NCBI RefSeq assembly: GCF_002079305.1
Contig: NZ_CP015039.1
Span: forward strand, 3,953,501 to 4,017,500
DNA length: 64,000 nucleotides
Direction: 5' to 3'
Origin: Rhodovulum sp. P5
GTDB lineage: Bacteria > Pseudomonadota > Alphaproteobacteria > Rhodobacterales > Rhodobacteraceae
Numbering within the stretch: position 1 is the stretch's first letter; every line of letters begins with the position of its first letter. The notes below the pieces were generated by a model that saw only the letters and a list, made by a program, of their open reading frames with translations, was not told where the DNA came from and made no database searches. The translations under genes were made by a program, and so were the position numbers. Shown in pieces: positions 7,873 to 16,210 of the stretch.

Positions 7873-8762
7873 GCCGTTTTTCTCCCCAGATGGGTGGCCA
7901 TCCACGCGACGAGTTCCGGAACCATCAGTGCCCCGTCGCCACTATCGCGTACCTCGCGCAGGGTGGCATCGGCCGCGCCCGACATGCGGCTGGCCTGTCC
8001 CAGATCCGCGGCCATCTGCCGGTAATATCCGACGTCCTTGGCCGCGTTCGCGACAGTGAAGGCAAGGTCGATCTGCCCGTCCGTCGCATAGGCCTTGATG
8101 AAGTCCATCATGCCGGAATGGTTCGGTCCCGCGGCCATCACGTCATAAAGTTCCTGCCGCCCGATCCCCGCGGCATCGGCCATCGCGAACGCCTCTGACA
8201 TGGCGCAGGCGGTGGTCATGGCGAAGTAGTTGTTGATCAGCTTGATCGTATGCCCGTTGCCCAGCTTGCCAAGGTGAAAGACGTTCTCCCCCAGCACGTC
8301 CAGCACCGGTTTGACCTTGTCATAGGCCGCCCGGTCGCCCGCGCACATGATGTTCAGCTTGCCGTCCTTTGCATGGGCGGGTGTCCGGCCCAGGGGCGCA
8401 TCCAGATAGGTCGCACCCTTTTCAGCCAGCGCCGCACCGATCTTGAGGGTCGAGGCGGGCAGGGAGGTGCCGAAATCGATGATCACCTGACCGGGCTGGG
8501 CGCCGGCCAGAAGACCATCCTCCCCGTAAACGCGGCTTTCGACCTGGTCCGATGTGCCGACGCAGATCATCACGATATCGACCTCCTCGGCCAGCGCCTT
8601 GGCCGTTTCGGCCTCGGTCGCGCCGTGGTTCAGCGCCTCGTCCACGCCGGTGCGATCCCGGTGGCCCAGAACGGTCAGCTCATAGGCGCCCTTTTGCAGG
8701 CATTCCACCATCGCCCGGCCCATGAGGCCCAGCCCGATAAATCCGATACGGGGTAAGTCCAT
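7869..8762 (-). CDS. NAD(P)-dependent beta-hydroxyacid dehydrogenase (3-hydroxyisobutyrate dehydrogenase family)
   Basis: A 297-residue protein with the N-terminal Rossmann motif GFIGLGLMG at residues 7-15, the substrate-loop DAPLGRTPAHAKDG near residue 122, the catalytic lysine in GNGHTIKLINN and KDVGYY near the end of the helical domain. The family includes tartronate-semialdehyde reductase (GarR), 3-hydroxyisobutyrate dehydrogenase and related enzymes. The usual DAPVSGG loop is replaced by DAPLGRT, so the exact substrate may differ. Downstream of the UxaA/GarD dehydratase in the same operon, a role in sugar-acid breakdown is likely. Confidence 0.88.
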   Translation of the reverse strand: MDLPRIGFIGLGLMGRAMVECLQKGAYELTVLGHRDRTGVDEALNHGATEAETAKALAEEVDIVMICVGTSDQVESRVYGEDGLLAGAQPGQVIIDFGTSLPASTLKIGAALAEKGATYLDAPLGRTPAHAKDGKLNIMCAGDRAAYDKVKPVLDVLGENVFHLGKLGNGHTIKLINNYFAMTTACAMSEAFAMADAAGIGRQELYDVMAAGPNHSGMMDFIKAYATDGQIDLAFTVANAAKDVGYYRQMAADLGQASRMSGAADATLREVRDSGDGALMVPELVAWMATHLGRKTA

Positions 8763-8786
8763 CCGCTATTGCCTTTCCGTTGTCCG

Positions 8787-10277
8787 CTACATCACCGCGC
8801 CGATCTGCCACGGGACGAATTCGAAATCGCCAAGGCCCTCCGCCTCCGACTTGCTCTGTTCACCGCTCGCCATGCGCAGCCACATGTCGTAGATTTCGCG
8901 CCCGACCTCCTCGACGGTGGCGCCGTCGGTCAGGATGCGCCCGGCATTGACGTCCATGTCATCGCTCAGCCGCTCGTACATCTCTGTATTCGTCGCGATC
9001 TTCATCGAGGGCGAAGGCTTGGCGCCAAAGGCGGAGCCGCGCCCGGTGGTGAAGGCCACCAGATTGCAGCCCGAGGCGATCTGCCCGGTGACGGAGGCCG
9101 GGTCGTAACCGGGGCTGTCCATGAAGACGAAGCCCTTCGCCGTCACCGGTTCGGCATAGTCGTAGACGCCCATCAGCGGCGTCGTGCCCCCCTTGGCCGC
9201 CGCGCCCAGCGATTTTTCAAGGATCGTGGTCAGCCCGCCCGCCTTGTTGCCGGGAGAGGGGTTGTTGTCCATGCTGCCGCGGTTGCGCGCCGTATAATCC
9301 TCCCACCAGCGGATCAGGCCGATCAGCTTCTCGCCGATCTCGCGCGTTGCGGCGCGGGCGGTCAGCAGATGTTCGGCGCCGTAGATCTCGGGCGTCTCGG
9401 CCAGCACGCCGGTGCCCCCCTGCGCCACCAGCAGGTCGCAGGCATATCCCAGCGCGGGGTTCGCCGTGATCCCGGACCACGCATCCGATCCGCCGCATTG
9501 CAGGGCGACCATCAACTCCGACGCCGGGCAAGGGGTGCGCTGCGCCGCGTTGACCTCTGGCAGCATGGCTTCGACCTTGGCAATGCCCAGATCGACGGTC
9601 TTGCGCAGCCCGCCGACGTCCTGAATGTTCATCGTCTGGAACAGCGGGCCCGGCGTCAGGCCATAGGCCTCGATCAGCCAGTCGATCTGCATCATCTCGC
9701 AGCCAAGGCCCGCCATCAGCACCCCGCCGACATTGGGGTTGCGTGCATAGCCCCAAAGGACCCGCTGCAACGCCTGAAACCCGGTGCCGTCCCCGCCCAT
9801 CGCGCAGCCCGTGCCGTGGACGAAGGCCACCACGCCATCGACATTGGTATAGGGGGCCAGACGCTCTGGCGTGAAATGGCCCGCGATCATCCGCGCCGCG
9901 GTGGCAGAGCAGTTCACCGAGGTCAGAACGGCGATATAGTTGCGCGTGCCGACACGGCCGGACGCCCGCCGATAGCCCAAGAATGTGTCGATCTCGGGCG
10001 CCGGGGGCACGGGACGCAGGTTGGTGGAGAACTCGTACTCCGTCTCCACATTCCGGAAGGCGAGGTTATGGGTGTGCACATGGGCCCCCGGCGCAATGTC
10101 CCCGGCGGCGTAGCCGATGACTTGCGCGTATTTCAGAACCGGCGCGCCGTTGGGGATCGTCTGTGTCGCCAGTTTGTGGCCGCGGGGGATGGCCTCAATC
10201 GCCCCGTCCTCCCCGACCTTCAGGGGCGTGATCGCGGTTTCGACATTGTCCGCATCGGAAAGCCGGACGGTCTTCAT
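8787..10277 (-). CDS. uxaA: UxaA/GarD family dehydratase (altronate or galactarate dehydratase)
   Basis: A 496-residue protein with an N-terminal SAF domain (roughly residues 10-90, with GHKLATQTIPNG and HVHTHNL) and the UxaA catalytic region (GYRRASGRVGTRNYIAV, HGTGCAMGG, LGCEMMQID, QCGGSDAWSG, DSPGYDPASVTGQ). The family dehydrates D-altronate to 2-keto-3-deoxygluconate or D-galactarate to 5-keto-4-deoxyglucarate, using iron. Both fit this hexuronate locus, so the symbol is a family label rather than a proven substrate. The start at 10277 is preceded by GAGGGGA. The gene lies between the TRAP permease gene and the two dehydrogenase genes of the same operon. Confidence 0.88.
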   Translation of the reverse strand: MKTVRLSDADNVETAITPLKVGEDGAIEAIPRGHKLATQTIPNGAPVLKYAQVIGYAAGDIAPGAHVHTHNLAFRNVETEYEFSTNLRPVPPAPEIDTFLGYRRASGRVGTRNYIAVLTSVNCSATAARMIAGHFTPERLAPYTNVDGVVAFVHGTGCAMGGDGTGFQALQRVLWGYARNPNVGGVLMAGLGCEMMQIDWLIEAYGLTPGPLFQTMNIQDVGGLRKTVDLGIAKVEAMLPEVNAAQRTPCPASELMVALQCGGSDAWSGITANPALGYACDLLVAQGGTGVLAETPEIYGAEHLLTARAATREIGEKLIGLIRWWEDYTARNRGSMDNNPSPGNKAGGLTTILEKSLGAAAKGGTTPLMGVYDYAEPVTAKGFVFMDSPGYDPASVTGQIASGCNLVAFTTGRGSAFGAKPSPSMKIATNTEMYERLSDDMDVNAGRILTDGATVEEVGREIYDMWLRMASGEQSKSEAEGLGDFEFVPWQIGAVM

Positions 10278-10298
10278 GGGGGTCCCCTCGTCAAAAGG

Positions 10299-10323
10299 GC
10301 CGGGGCAGGTCTGCCGCCCCGGC
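10299..10323 (-). terminator. hairpin between dctM and uxaA
   Basis: GCCGGGGC at 10299-10306 pairs with GCCCCGGC at 10316-10323 in the 62-base gap between the permease and dehydratase genes. No U-run follows, so it is more likely an attenuating or RNA-stabilising hairpin than a full stop. Confidence 0.4.
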
Positions 10324-10339
10324 TGAGACTGCAAGCCCG

Positions 10340-11935
10340 TTACAGGAACAGGGTCACGATGGGCGGCCAGATCAGCAGCACCGACAGCGCCAGAAGCTGA
10401 ATGCCGATGAAGGGCAGGAAGCCGCGGAAGATATCGGTCAGCGAGATATGCGGCGGCGCCACCGATTTCAGGTAGAACGCGGCCGGACCAAAGGGCGGTG
10501 AAAGGAAGCTGACCTGCATGTTCATGCAGAACACCACCCCGAACCAGATCGCGACGTAGCGCGGCTCCAGCGAGCCGAATACGCCGATCTCATCCACCGG
10601 CAGGCGCAGCACGATGGGCAGGAACACCGGCATGATCAGCAGCACGATCCCGATCCAGTCCATGAACATGCCCATGATCAGGAAGATCACCATCATCACA
10701 AGGATGATCCCCATCGTCGGCAGGTCCGCCCCCACGATCAGGTTGGCCACGTAATTCGGCCCCCCCGCCAGCGTGTAGGCCGCGGCCAGCGACGCCGCAC
10801 CGATGGTGACCCAGATGATCGTGCCGGTGGATTTCAGCGTGCGCATCAGGCTGTCCCACACGATCTCGAACGTCATTTCGCGCCGGATCAGGCCGATCAC
10901 GAAGACCGCGACAACGCCCATGCCCGCAGCCTCTGTAATGCCGGTGATGCCCCCGTAGATGGAGCCCAGCACAACCCCGATCACGATGATCGGCGCGATC
11001 AGGCCCTTGCCCATTTCCCAGCCCTTCGCAGTGCGTTCGCGACCAGCCACAAGGAACATCGCCGCCGCGGCCAGCGCGAAGGCCCCGATGATCCACGGAA
11101 TGTCGCTGACCATGCCAAGGAAGATCGGGTCGACCCCCGTTGTCACCGCGTTGCTGCCGGTGACCGTGAAGAACAGGTTGCGCAGCAGCAGAACGCCGGT
11201 GATCCACATCGTGAAGCGCGAGGCGAAGCCGAGGAACATCAGGGCCTTTTCGGCGCCCTTCGGATCGCCGGGCTTTTCCTCGGGCAGGGGGGCCATCGAC
11301 GGGTTAAGCCGGGTCGTCAGGATGATGTAGATGATGAAGAACGAGGCCAGCATGAACCCCGGCAGGAAGGACGCGGTGAACAGCGCCTTGATCGAGGTTT
11401 CGGTCACCAGCCCGTAGAAGATCAGCACGATGGACGGCGGGATCATGGTGCCAAGGCTGCCCGAGGCACAGATCGTCCCGATGGCGAGGTTCTGGTTATA
11501 GCCCAGCCGCAGCATCTGCGGCAGCGCGATCAGGCCCAGCAGCACGACCTCCCCCCCGATGATGCCCGACATCGCCGCCATGATCACCGCCATGATCGAG
11601 GTCACGATTGCGATGCCGCCGCGAGTGCGGGAGAGCCACATGTTCAGGGAGTTGTACATGTCCCGCGCAATGCCCGATCGCTCCAGCAAGGACGCCATCA
11701 GGATGAACAGGGGCACCGAGATCAGGACGTAGTTGGTCAACTGGCGATAGATTGCCTGCCCCAGCACCGATAGCGGCCCCTGCCCGAAGGTGCGGAACAG
11801 GATGTCGACGTCGAATTTCAGAACCAGCGTGACCACGGCCAGAAAGGCCGAGGCAAAGCCAAGGGGCATCCCGATCGCCAGAAGGGCGAACATGGACAGG
11901 AGGATGATGAGGCTGAGTGTGCCGATATCGACCAT
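10340..11935 (-). CDS. dctM: TRAP transporter large permease subunit (DctM family)
   Basis: A 531-residue, very hydrophobic protein with the DctM signatures LISVPLFILMASLLERSG, TSIMAVIMAAMSGIIGGE and GTICASGSLGTMIPPSI. It is about 100 residues longer than a usual DctM because of an extra hydrophobic block around residues 230-310. Together with the DctQ gene starting upstream of it (3-base gap) it forms the sodium-driven membrane part of a TRAP importer. The two dctP genes upstream supply the binding proteins. Sugar-acid import is inferred from the operon. Confidence 0.92.
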   Translation of the reverse strand: MVDIGTLSLIILLSMFALLAIGMPLGFASAFLAVVTLVLKFDVDILFRTFGQGPLSVLGQAIYRQLTNYVLISVPLFILMASLLERSGIARDMYNSLNMWLSRTRGGIAIVTSIMAVIMAAMSGIIGGEVVLLGLIALPQMLRLGYNQNLAIGTICASGSLGTMIPPSIVLIFYGLVTETSIKALFTASFLPGFMLASFFIIYIILTTRLNPSMAPLPEEKPGDPKGAEKALMFLGFASRFTMWITGVLLLRNLFFTVTGSNAVTTGVDPIFLGMVSDIPWIIGAFALAAAAMFLVAGRERTAKGWEMGKGLIAPIIVIGVVLGSIYGGITGITEAAGMGVVAVFVIGLIRREMTFEIVWDSLMRTLKSTGTIIWVTIGAASLAAAYTLAGGPNYVANLIVGADLPTMGIILVMMVIFLIMGMFMDWIGIVLLIMPVFLPIVLRLPVDEIGVFGSLEPRYVAIWFGVVFCMNMQVSFLSPPFGPAAFYLKSVAPPHISLTDIFRGFLPFIGIQLLALSVLLIWPPIVTLFL

Positions 11936-11938
11936 GGC

Positions 11939-12748
11939 CTAGTTCTCCTCCAGCGTGCGGCGGATGTTCTCGATCTCGGTCTCGTCGATATCCTCGATCC
12001 CCTTGTGGTGGTCCGGCCGCTTGTTCCAGTCGGCGATCAGGTTCGACACCGCCTGGATCGTCACCAGGAAGATGATGATCAGGACCGCGGGCTTGACCGT
12101 GCCGGGGATGGGCGGATCCCACGCGGTGCCGAAGGTCTCCATCCGCAGCATCCGGCGCATGGCGTCGTTATACCCGCCCCACAGAAGCGCGAAGAAGAAA
12201 GCGCAGATGAGCGATACCGAGATCACGTCCGCCAGTTTCTGCATCCAGCGGGGCATGATGTCGTAGATGACATAGATGCGGATATGGCTGCGCTGCTGCA
12301 TCGCGTATTGCCCGGCAAGCAGGAACACGAAGGCCGCGATCCAGAGCGACAGCTCGTTCGCCCAAAGCGTCGGCCGGCTGAAGACGTAGCGCGACACGAC
12401 CTCGTAGAACATCACGATGACGATGAAGGCCACGGCGATCATCGCCAGCCGCGAGGTGACAAGCGACAGCACATCGAAGAAGCCCTCGGGCTTCGGTTCG
12501 ATCGCGCCGATGCTGTCGGAAAGGTATACCGAGGTAAAGAGCAGCGTTCCGGCCAGTCCGATCAGCATCGCCTGCACGACCGGCCGGCCGGCGGGGCGGA
12601 TCATCTCGTGCATGCCGATGGCCTCTTCCGAGATGAACTGGTTCAGCACCAGCCATCCGAAGACAAGGGCGGTGAAGGCCCCGAACAGGATCGCCACGAT
12701 CCTGACCGGTCCCCTCAACGGCCCCAGCCACACACTTTCGGTTTCCAT
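11939..12748 (-). CDS. dctQ: TRAP transporter small permease subunit (DctQ family), long form
   Basis: A 269-residue protein, larger than usual DctQ subunits (about 160-190) because two extra membrane segments precede the DctQ core. The core is recognisable at FYEVVSRYVFSRPTLWANELSLW and AGQYAMQQRSHIRIYV. The start at 12748 follows GGGAGG. It pairs with the equally long DctM downstream, so the extensions of both subunits probably belong together. Confidence 0.88.
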   Translation of the reverse strand: METESVWLGPLRGPVRIVAILFGAFTALVFGWLVLNQFISEEAIGMHEMIRPAGRPVVQAMLIGLAGTLLFTSVYLSDSIGAIEPKPEGFFDVLSLVTSRLAMIAVAFIVIVMFYEVVSRYVFSRPTLWANELSLWIAAFVFLLAGQYAMQQRSHIRIYVIYDIMPRWMQKLADVISVSLICAFFFALLWGGYNDAMRRMLRMETFGTAWDPPIPGTVKPAVLIIIFLVTIQAVSNLIADWNKRPDHHKGIEDIDETEIENIRRTLEEN

Positions 12749-12791
12749 GCGCCGCCTCCCTTCGGTCATGTGAACGGGTGTTCGTGTGCAG

Positions 12792-12823
12792 ATCGGGCGG
12801 GCCCCTTGGGTGGCCCGCCCGAT
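12792..12823 (-). terminator. hairpin between dctP1 and dctQ, likely attenuator
   Basis: ATCGGGCGGGCC at 12792-12803 pairs perfectly with 12812-12823 over an 8-base loop, 30 bases after the dctP1 stop. TRAP operons often carry such a hairpin after the binding-protein gene so that far more binding protein than permease is made. No strong U-run follows. Confidence 0.6.
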
Positions 12824-12853
12824 TGCATGTTCATTGCTTCCGGATCATGCCGG

Positions 12854-13870
12854 TCAGTTCGCCAGAAGGCCCAGATCGCTGAGGTAATCGCGGTGGCTTT
12901 TCACCAGCGCTGCGGCCTCGGGCGTCTTGGCGGCCCAGCGGTCCCATGCCTTTTGCGCGGCGGCGCGGAAGTTCGCGCGATCCTCGGCCGACCAGTCATA
13001 AAGCGTGACCCCGGCGGCCGTCAGTTCGGCGGCGGCCTCGGCGTTCTTCTTCTCGTTCGACAGTGCGGTGTGCAGGGTCAGCTTCTGCATGGCGGTGTCG
13101 ATGATCCGGCGATGCTTCTCTGACAGGCCGTCCCAGACATCCTTGTTACAGGCCAGGTGGTCCGACGGCATGGAGTGGAAGCCGGGATAGGTGGCGTGCT
13201 TGACGATGTCATAAAGGCCAAGACCAACGTTGTTATAAAGACCCGAGGCGTCCGCGCCGTCGATGATCCCGGTTTCCAGCGCGGTGAAGATCTCGGTGAA
13301 GTCCATCACGATGGGCGAGGCGCCCAGTTCCTGGAAGATCTCGGTCTCCAGCCCCGGGGGAGAGCGGAACTTCCAGCCCTTCAGGTCATCCGGCCCGGCA
13401 ATCGGTTTGGACGAGGACAGGGATTCCTGACCGTACAGCCACCAGCCGATCAGCTGCATGCCTTGCGCGTTGTAAAGTTCCTGCGCCGCGTCATAGCCGC
13501 CACCGTAGTAGAGCCACGAGATCTGCTGCCACGGGGTGTCATAGCCCCCCATGATGTCGCCCACGAACTGGAAGGCGGGGTTCTTGCCGGTCTGGTACGC
13601 GCCACCGGTCATGTCGCAGTCGAGGATGCCGTTGATCGCGGCGTCAAACGTCTCGGTCGTGGCGACCACGGACGAGGAATAGAACATCTCGATGGCGATC
13701 TCGCCTCCCGACATGGTCTGCACGTCGTCGACGAATTGCGCGGCCAGTTTGCCAGAGGGATGTTCGGTCGCGTAATGCGTCTGGATACGCAGGGTCACAT
13801 CCTGCGCCAGCGCCGGTACGGCGGCGACAGCGGCAACGGCGGCCGATGTCAGTACGGTTGTCAGCTTCAT
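12854..13870 (-). CDS. dctP: TRAP transporter substrate-binding protein DctP, copy 1
   Basis: A 338-residue periplasmic binding protein with a signal peptide (residues 1-22, ending ALA before QDVTLRIQ). DctP-type blocks are visible: THYATEHPSGK, the central KFRSPPGLETEI with the conserved arginine that grips carboxylate ligands, and WDGLSEKHRRIID. The start at 13870 follows GGGAGG; the frame stays open further upstream but without a family match. It is almost identical to the protein encoded directly upstream (14255-15280), differing at roughly twenty to thirty positions. A TTTGGTATACCAAA palindrome lies 115 bases before its start. It should deliver a sugar acid to DctQM. Confidence 0.92.
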   Translation of the reverse strand: MKLTTVLTSAAVAAVAAVPALAQDVTLRIQTHYATEHPSGKLAAQFVDDVQTMSGGEIAIEMFYSSSVVATTETFDAAINGILDCDMTGGAYQTGKNPAFQFVGDIMGGYDTPWQQISWLYYGGGYDAAQELYNAQGMQLIGWWLYGQESLSSSKPIAGPDDLKGWKFRSPPGLETEIFQELGASPIVMDFTEIFTALETGIIDGADASGLYNNVGLGLYDIVKHATYPGFHSMPSDHLACNKDVWDGLSEKHRRIIDTAMQKLTLHTALSNEKKNAEAAAELTAAGVTLYDWSAEDRANFRAAAQKAWDRWAAKTPEAAALVKSHRDYLSDLGLLAN

Positions 13871-13984
13871 CTCGTTTCCTCCCAGAATGGGGCGGGTGCC
13901 CCGGTCGTTTGGGCCCGTGTTTCGCGCCCGGTGATCTTCTTTGTTCCGAGAGGCTAACCGAAGGTCCGCGAGGCGATCAACAGT

Positions 13985-13998
13985 TTTGGTATACCAAA
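13985..13998. promoter_or_regulatory. UxuR/ExuR-like GntR operator before dctP1
   Basis: TTTGGTATACCAAA is a perfect 14-bp palindrome 115 bases upstream of dctP1. Its core TGGTATACCA recurs at 15339-15348 and 15396-15405 around dctP2 and gntR. It matches the known UxuR/ExuR-type consensus TTGGTATACCAA of FadR-subfamily GntR repressors. Confidence 0.75.
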
Positions 13999-14187
13999 TT
14001 GCCGAATGTCGTTCGAAATGCGGTGCTGGGAAGACGACTCCGTGCGTTGGGCGGCGTATATGCCGGGCGGTCGCAGGGCGCATGTAGGCCGGCGAACGAA
14101 ACCGCTGGGTGCGCCTGCAACGAAAGGGTGTGCTGCCCCCGGGCCGGGCGCGATTCCTGGTGGCCGCGACGGTGGTGCCGCAGATGA

Positions 14188-14220
14188 CAACGGGCGCGAC
14201 TTGTCCGGTCGCGCCCGTTG
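14188..14220 (-). terminator. 13-bp hairpin downstream of dctP2
   Basis: CAACGGGCGCGAC at 14188-14200 pairs exactly with 14208-14220 across a 7-base loop, 34 bases past the dctP2 stop. There is no U-run, so it may attenuate rather than end transcription into dctP1. Confidence 0.55.
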
Positions 14221-14254
14221 AATTCAGGTCTTTGGCAGGGGCTGGACGGCAGGC

Positions 14255-15280
14255 TCAGTCAGACGCCAGAAGGCCCAACTGGCCAAGATAGGCCTTGTGG
14301 CTTTTCACCAGTGCCGCGGCCTCGGGCGTCTTGGTGGCCCAGCGGTCCCATGTCGTCTGCGCCGCCTTGCGGAACTCGGCCCGATCCTCGGCCGACCAGT
14401 CGTAAAGCGTGACCCCGGCGGCCGTCAGTTCGGCGGCGGCCTCGGCGTTCTTCTTCTCGTTCGACAGCGCGGTGTGCAGGGTCAGTTTCTGCATGGCGGT
14501 GTCGATGATCCGACGATGCTTCTCGGACAGGCCGTCCCACACATCCTTGTTGCAGGCCAGGTGGTCCGACGGCATGGAATGGAAGCCCGGATAGGTGGCG
14601 TGCTTGACGATGTCATAAAGGCCAAGACCAACATTGTTATAAAGGCCCGAGGCATCGGCGCCGTCGATGATCCCCGTTTCCAGCGCGGTGAAGATCTCGG
14701 TGAAGTCCATCACGATGGGCGAGGCGCCCAGTTCCTGAAAGATCTCGGTCTCCATCCCCGGGGGCGAACGGAACTTCCATCCCTTCAGATCCTCGAACCC
14801 GGCAATCGGCTTGGCAGAGGACAGGGACTCCTGACCGTAAAGCCACCAGCCGATCAGTTGCATGCCTTGCGCGTTATACAGCTCCTGCGCGGCATCGTAG
14901 CCGCCGCCGTAGTACAGCCAGCTCAACTGCTGCCACGGCGTGTCATAGCCCCCCATGATGTCGCCCACGAATTGAAAGGCGGGGTTCTTGCCGGTCTGGT
15001 ACGCACCGCTGGTCATGTCGCAATCGAGGATGCCATTGATCGCGGCGTCGAAGGTTTCGGTCGAGGCGACGACGGACGAGGAAAAGAAGATCTCGATGGC
15101 GATCTCGCCGCCGGACATGGTCTCGATATCGTCGGCAAATTGCGCTGCCAGCTTGCCCGAGGGGTGTTCGGTCGCGTAATGGGTCTGGATGCGCAGGGTC
15201 ACATCCTGCGCGTTGGCCATGCCGCCCGCGGCGGTCAGGGCCGCAAGTGCGGTGGTCTTCAGAAAGCAGTTCAGGGTCAT
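14255..15280 (-). CDS. dctP: TRAP transporter substrate-binding protein DctP, copy 2
   Basis: A 341-residue periplasmic binding protein, near-identical to the DctP encoded at 12854-13870. Signal peptides (here residues 1-24, MTLNCFLK start) and the last few residues differ most, while the ligand-binding middle is almost the same, including the KFRSPPGMETEI arginine block and YNNVGLGLYDIV. GGGAGGATA precedes the start at 15280. It is the first gene of the minus-strand operon and is divergent from gntR, with two TGGTATACCA palindromes between. No second permease accompanies it, so both copies probably serve the same DctQM. Expansion to two ligands or a dosage effect are both possible. Confidence 0.92.
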   Translation of the reverse strand: MTLNCFLKTTALAALTAAGGMANAQDVTLRIQTHYATEHPSGKLAAQFADDIETMSGGEIAIEIFFSSSVVASTETFDAAINGILDCDMTSGAYQTGKNPAFQFVGDIMGGYDTPWQQLSWLYYGGGYDAAQELYNAQGMQLIGWWLYGQESLSSAKPIAGFEDLKGWKFRSPPGMETEIFQELGASPIVMDFTEIFTALETGIIDGADASGLYNNVGLGLYDIVKHATYPGFHSMPSDHLACNKDVWDGLSEKHRRIIDTAMQKLTLHTALSNEKKNAEAAAELTAAGVTLYDWSAEDRAEFRKAAQTTWDRWATKTPEAAALVKSHKAYLGQLGLLASD

Positions 15281-15336
15281 TGGCGTATCCTCCCGTTTTC
15301 GCCGTGGTCGATGGGTGTCTTGGCGCATCCCTTGAA

Positions 15337-15349
15337 TTTGGTATACCAT
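15337..15349. promoter_or_regulatory. UxuR/ExuR-like GntR operator before dctP2
   Basis: The sequence TTTGGTATACCAT contains the perfect core TGGTATACCA (15339-15348), 59 bases upstream of the dctP2 start. It is one of three copies at this locus. Confidence 0.75.
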
Positions 15350-15393
15350 CGTGGGCAAAACGCTAGCAAAGCCAATCTCGACAATCAACGAGT

Positions 15394-15407
15394 TCTGGTA
15401 TACCAGA
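15394..15407. promoter_or_regulatory. UxuR/ExuR-like GntR operator before gntR
   Basis: TCTGGTATACCAGA is a perfect 14-bp palindrome, 78 bases upstream of gntR and 57 bases (centre to centre) from the copy at 15339-15348. The two could support looping or joint repression of dctP2 and of gntR itself. Confidence 0.75.
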
Positions 15408-15484
15408 TCTGGGCTGGCATAGTCTGGCGCCCGCCGGGCAACACCCTGAACGGGCATGGAATTTCGGAACAAGGGCACGCATGG

Positions 15485-16162
15485 ATGGCAGAAAAGAGCC
15501 GCGCGGAAGAAATCGCTGATCACCTTCGGCGCGAGATCCTCCGCGGCAAGCTTCTGGCCGGTGCCCCGATCAAGGAACGCGACAACGCGCTTGAGATGGG
15601 GGTGAGTCGAACCCCCATGCGCGAGGCGATCCGCATCCTTGCCAATGAGGGGCTGGTGATCCTGCGCCCCGCGCGCAGTCCTGTCGTCGCCAAGCTCAGC
15701 CTCAAGGAGGTGAAGGACGCCATCGACGTGCTGAGCGCGCTGGAGCTGTTGTCGGTGCGGCTGGCCTGCGAACATGCAACCGATGAGGATCTGGCGGCGA
15801 TCCGCGTGGCGGAGCGCCATATCGCCGAGAATTTCGAGACGCTGGAGGATATCGAGCGGTTCGAGGCCGACATGCGGTTTCACATCGCAATCGCAGGTGC
15901 GTCCCACAATGCGGCGCTGGCGGAAACGCATATGTCCTATCTCGCGCGGATGTGGCGGGCGCGGTTCCTGTCGGCCAACCGGCAAAGATCGCGGGACACC
16001 GTTGTCGAACAGCACGCCGCCATCGTGGCGGGGCTTGAGGCGCGCGACCCCGACCTTGCACAGGAAAAGCTTCAGGTGCATCTGGACCGGTTGCTGCTCA
16101 ATGTGCGCGAGTTTTTCGAAGCCGAAAACGACAATAAGGAGCCCGGAACGAAGGCCGGCTAG
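15485..16162 (+). CDS. GntR family transcriptional regulator, FadR subfamily (FCD domain)
   Basis: A 225-residue regulator. The winged helix (residues about 5-70) shows SRAEEIADHLRREIL and the recognition region MGVSRTPMREAIRILANEGL. The C-terminal FCD ligand domain carries the metal-binding pattern: D and H in FEADMRFHIAIAGASHN, H in VEQHAAI and H in LQVHL. Start at 15485 because the homology begins there; an ATG at 15481 is in another frame. Transcribed divergently from dctP2 and surrounded by TGGTATACCA palindromes, it is the obvious candidate repressor of the whole sugar-acid operon, possibly released by a hexuronate or aldonate. Confidence 0.9.
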   Translation: MAEKSRAEEIADHLRREILRGKLLAGAPIKERDNALEMGVSRTPMREAIRILANEGLVILRPARSPVVAKLSLKEVKDAIDVLSALELLSVRLACEHATDEDLAAIRVAERHIAENFETLEDIERFEADMRFHIAIAGASHNAALAETHMSYLARMWRARFLSANRQRSRDTVVEQHAAIVAGLEARDPDLAQEKLQVHLDRLLLNVREFFEAENDNKEPGTKAG

Positions 16163-16210
16163 ATCGGGCCGGCCCACGGGCATCCATTCTCAGGAAGAGG
16201 GACCAACGAC

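Larger units (their letters stand above)
13871..14254. other. 384-base gap between the two dctP copies: operator and hairpin only
   Basis: No gene is supported here. The gap holds the TTTGGTATACCAAA palindrome (13985-13998), which would control dctP1 separately, and a 13-bp hairpin (14188-14220) just after dctP2. The remaining roughly 190 bases show no clear motif. Confidence 0.7.

Noticed and set aside
12523..12530. GGTATACC core inside dctQ
   Set aside because: It lies within coding sequence, and the flanking bases (A and G) do not extend the TGGTATACCA palindrome.
13871..14083. N-terminal extension of dctP1 in open frame
   Set aside because: The signal peptide starts at 13870 after a good ribosome site; upstream codons cover an operator palindrome.
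14297..15484. N-terminal extension of the GntR regulator across the dctP2 gene
   Set aside because: The winged helix begins at 15485; upstream codons are antisense to dctP2.
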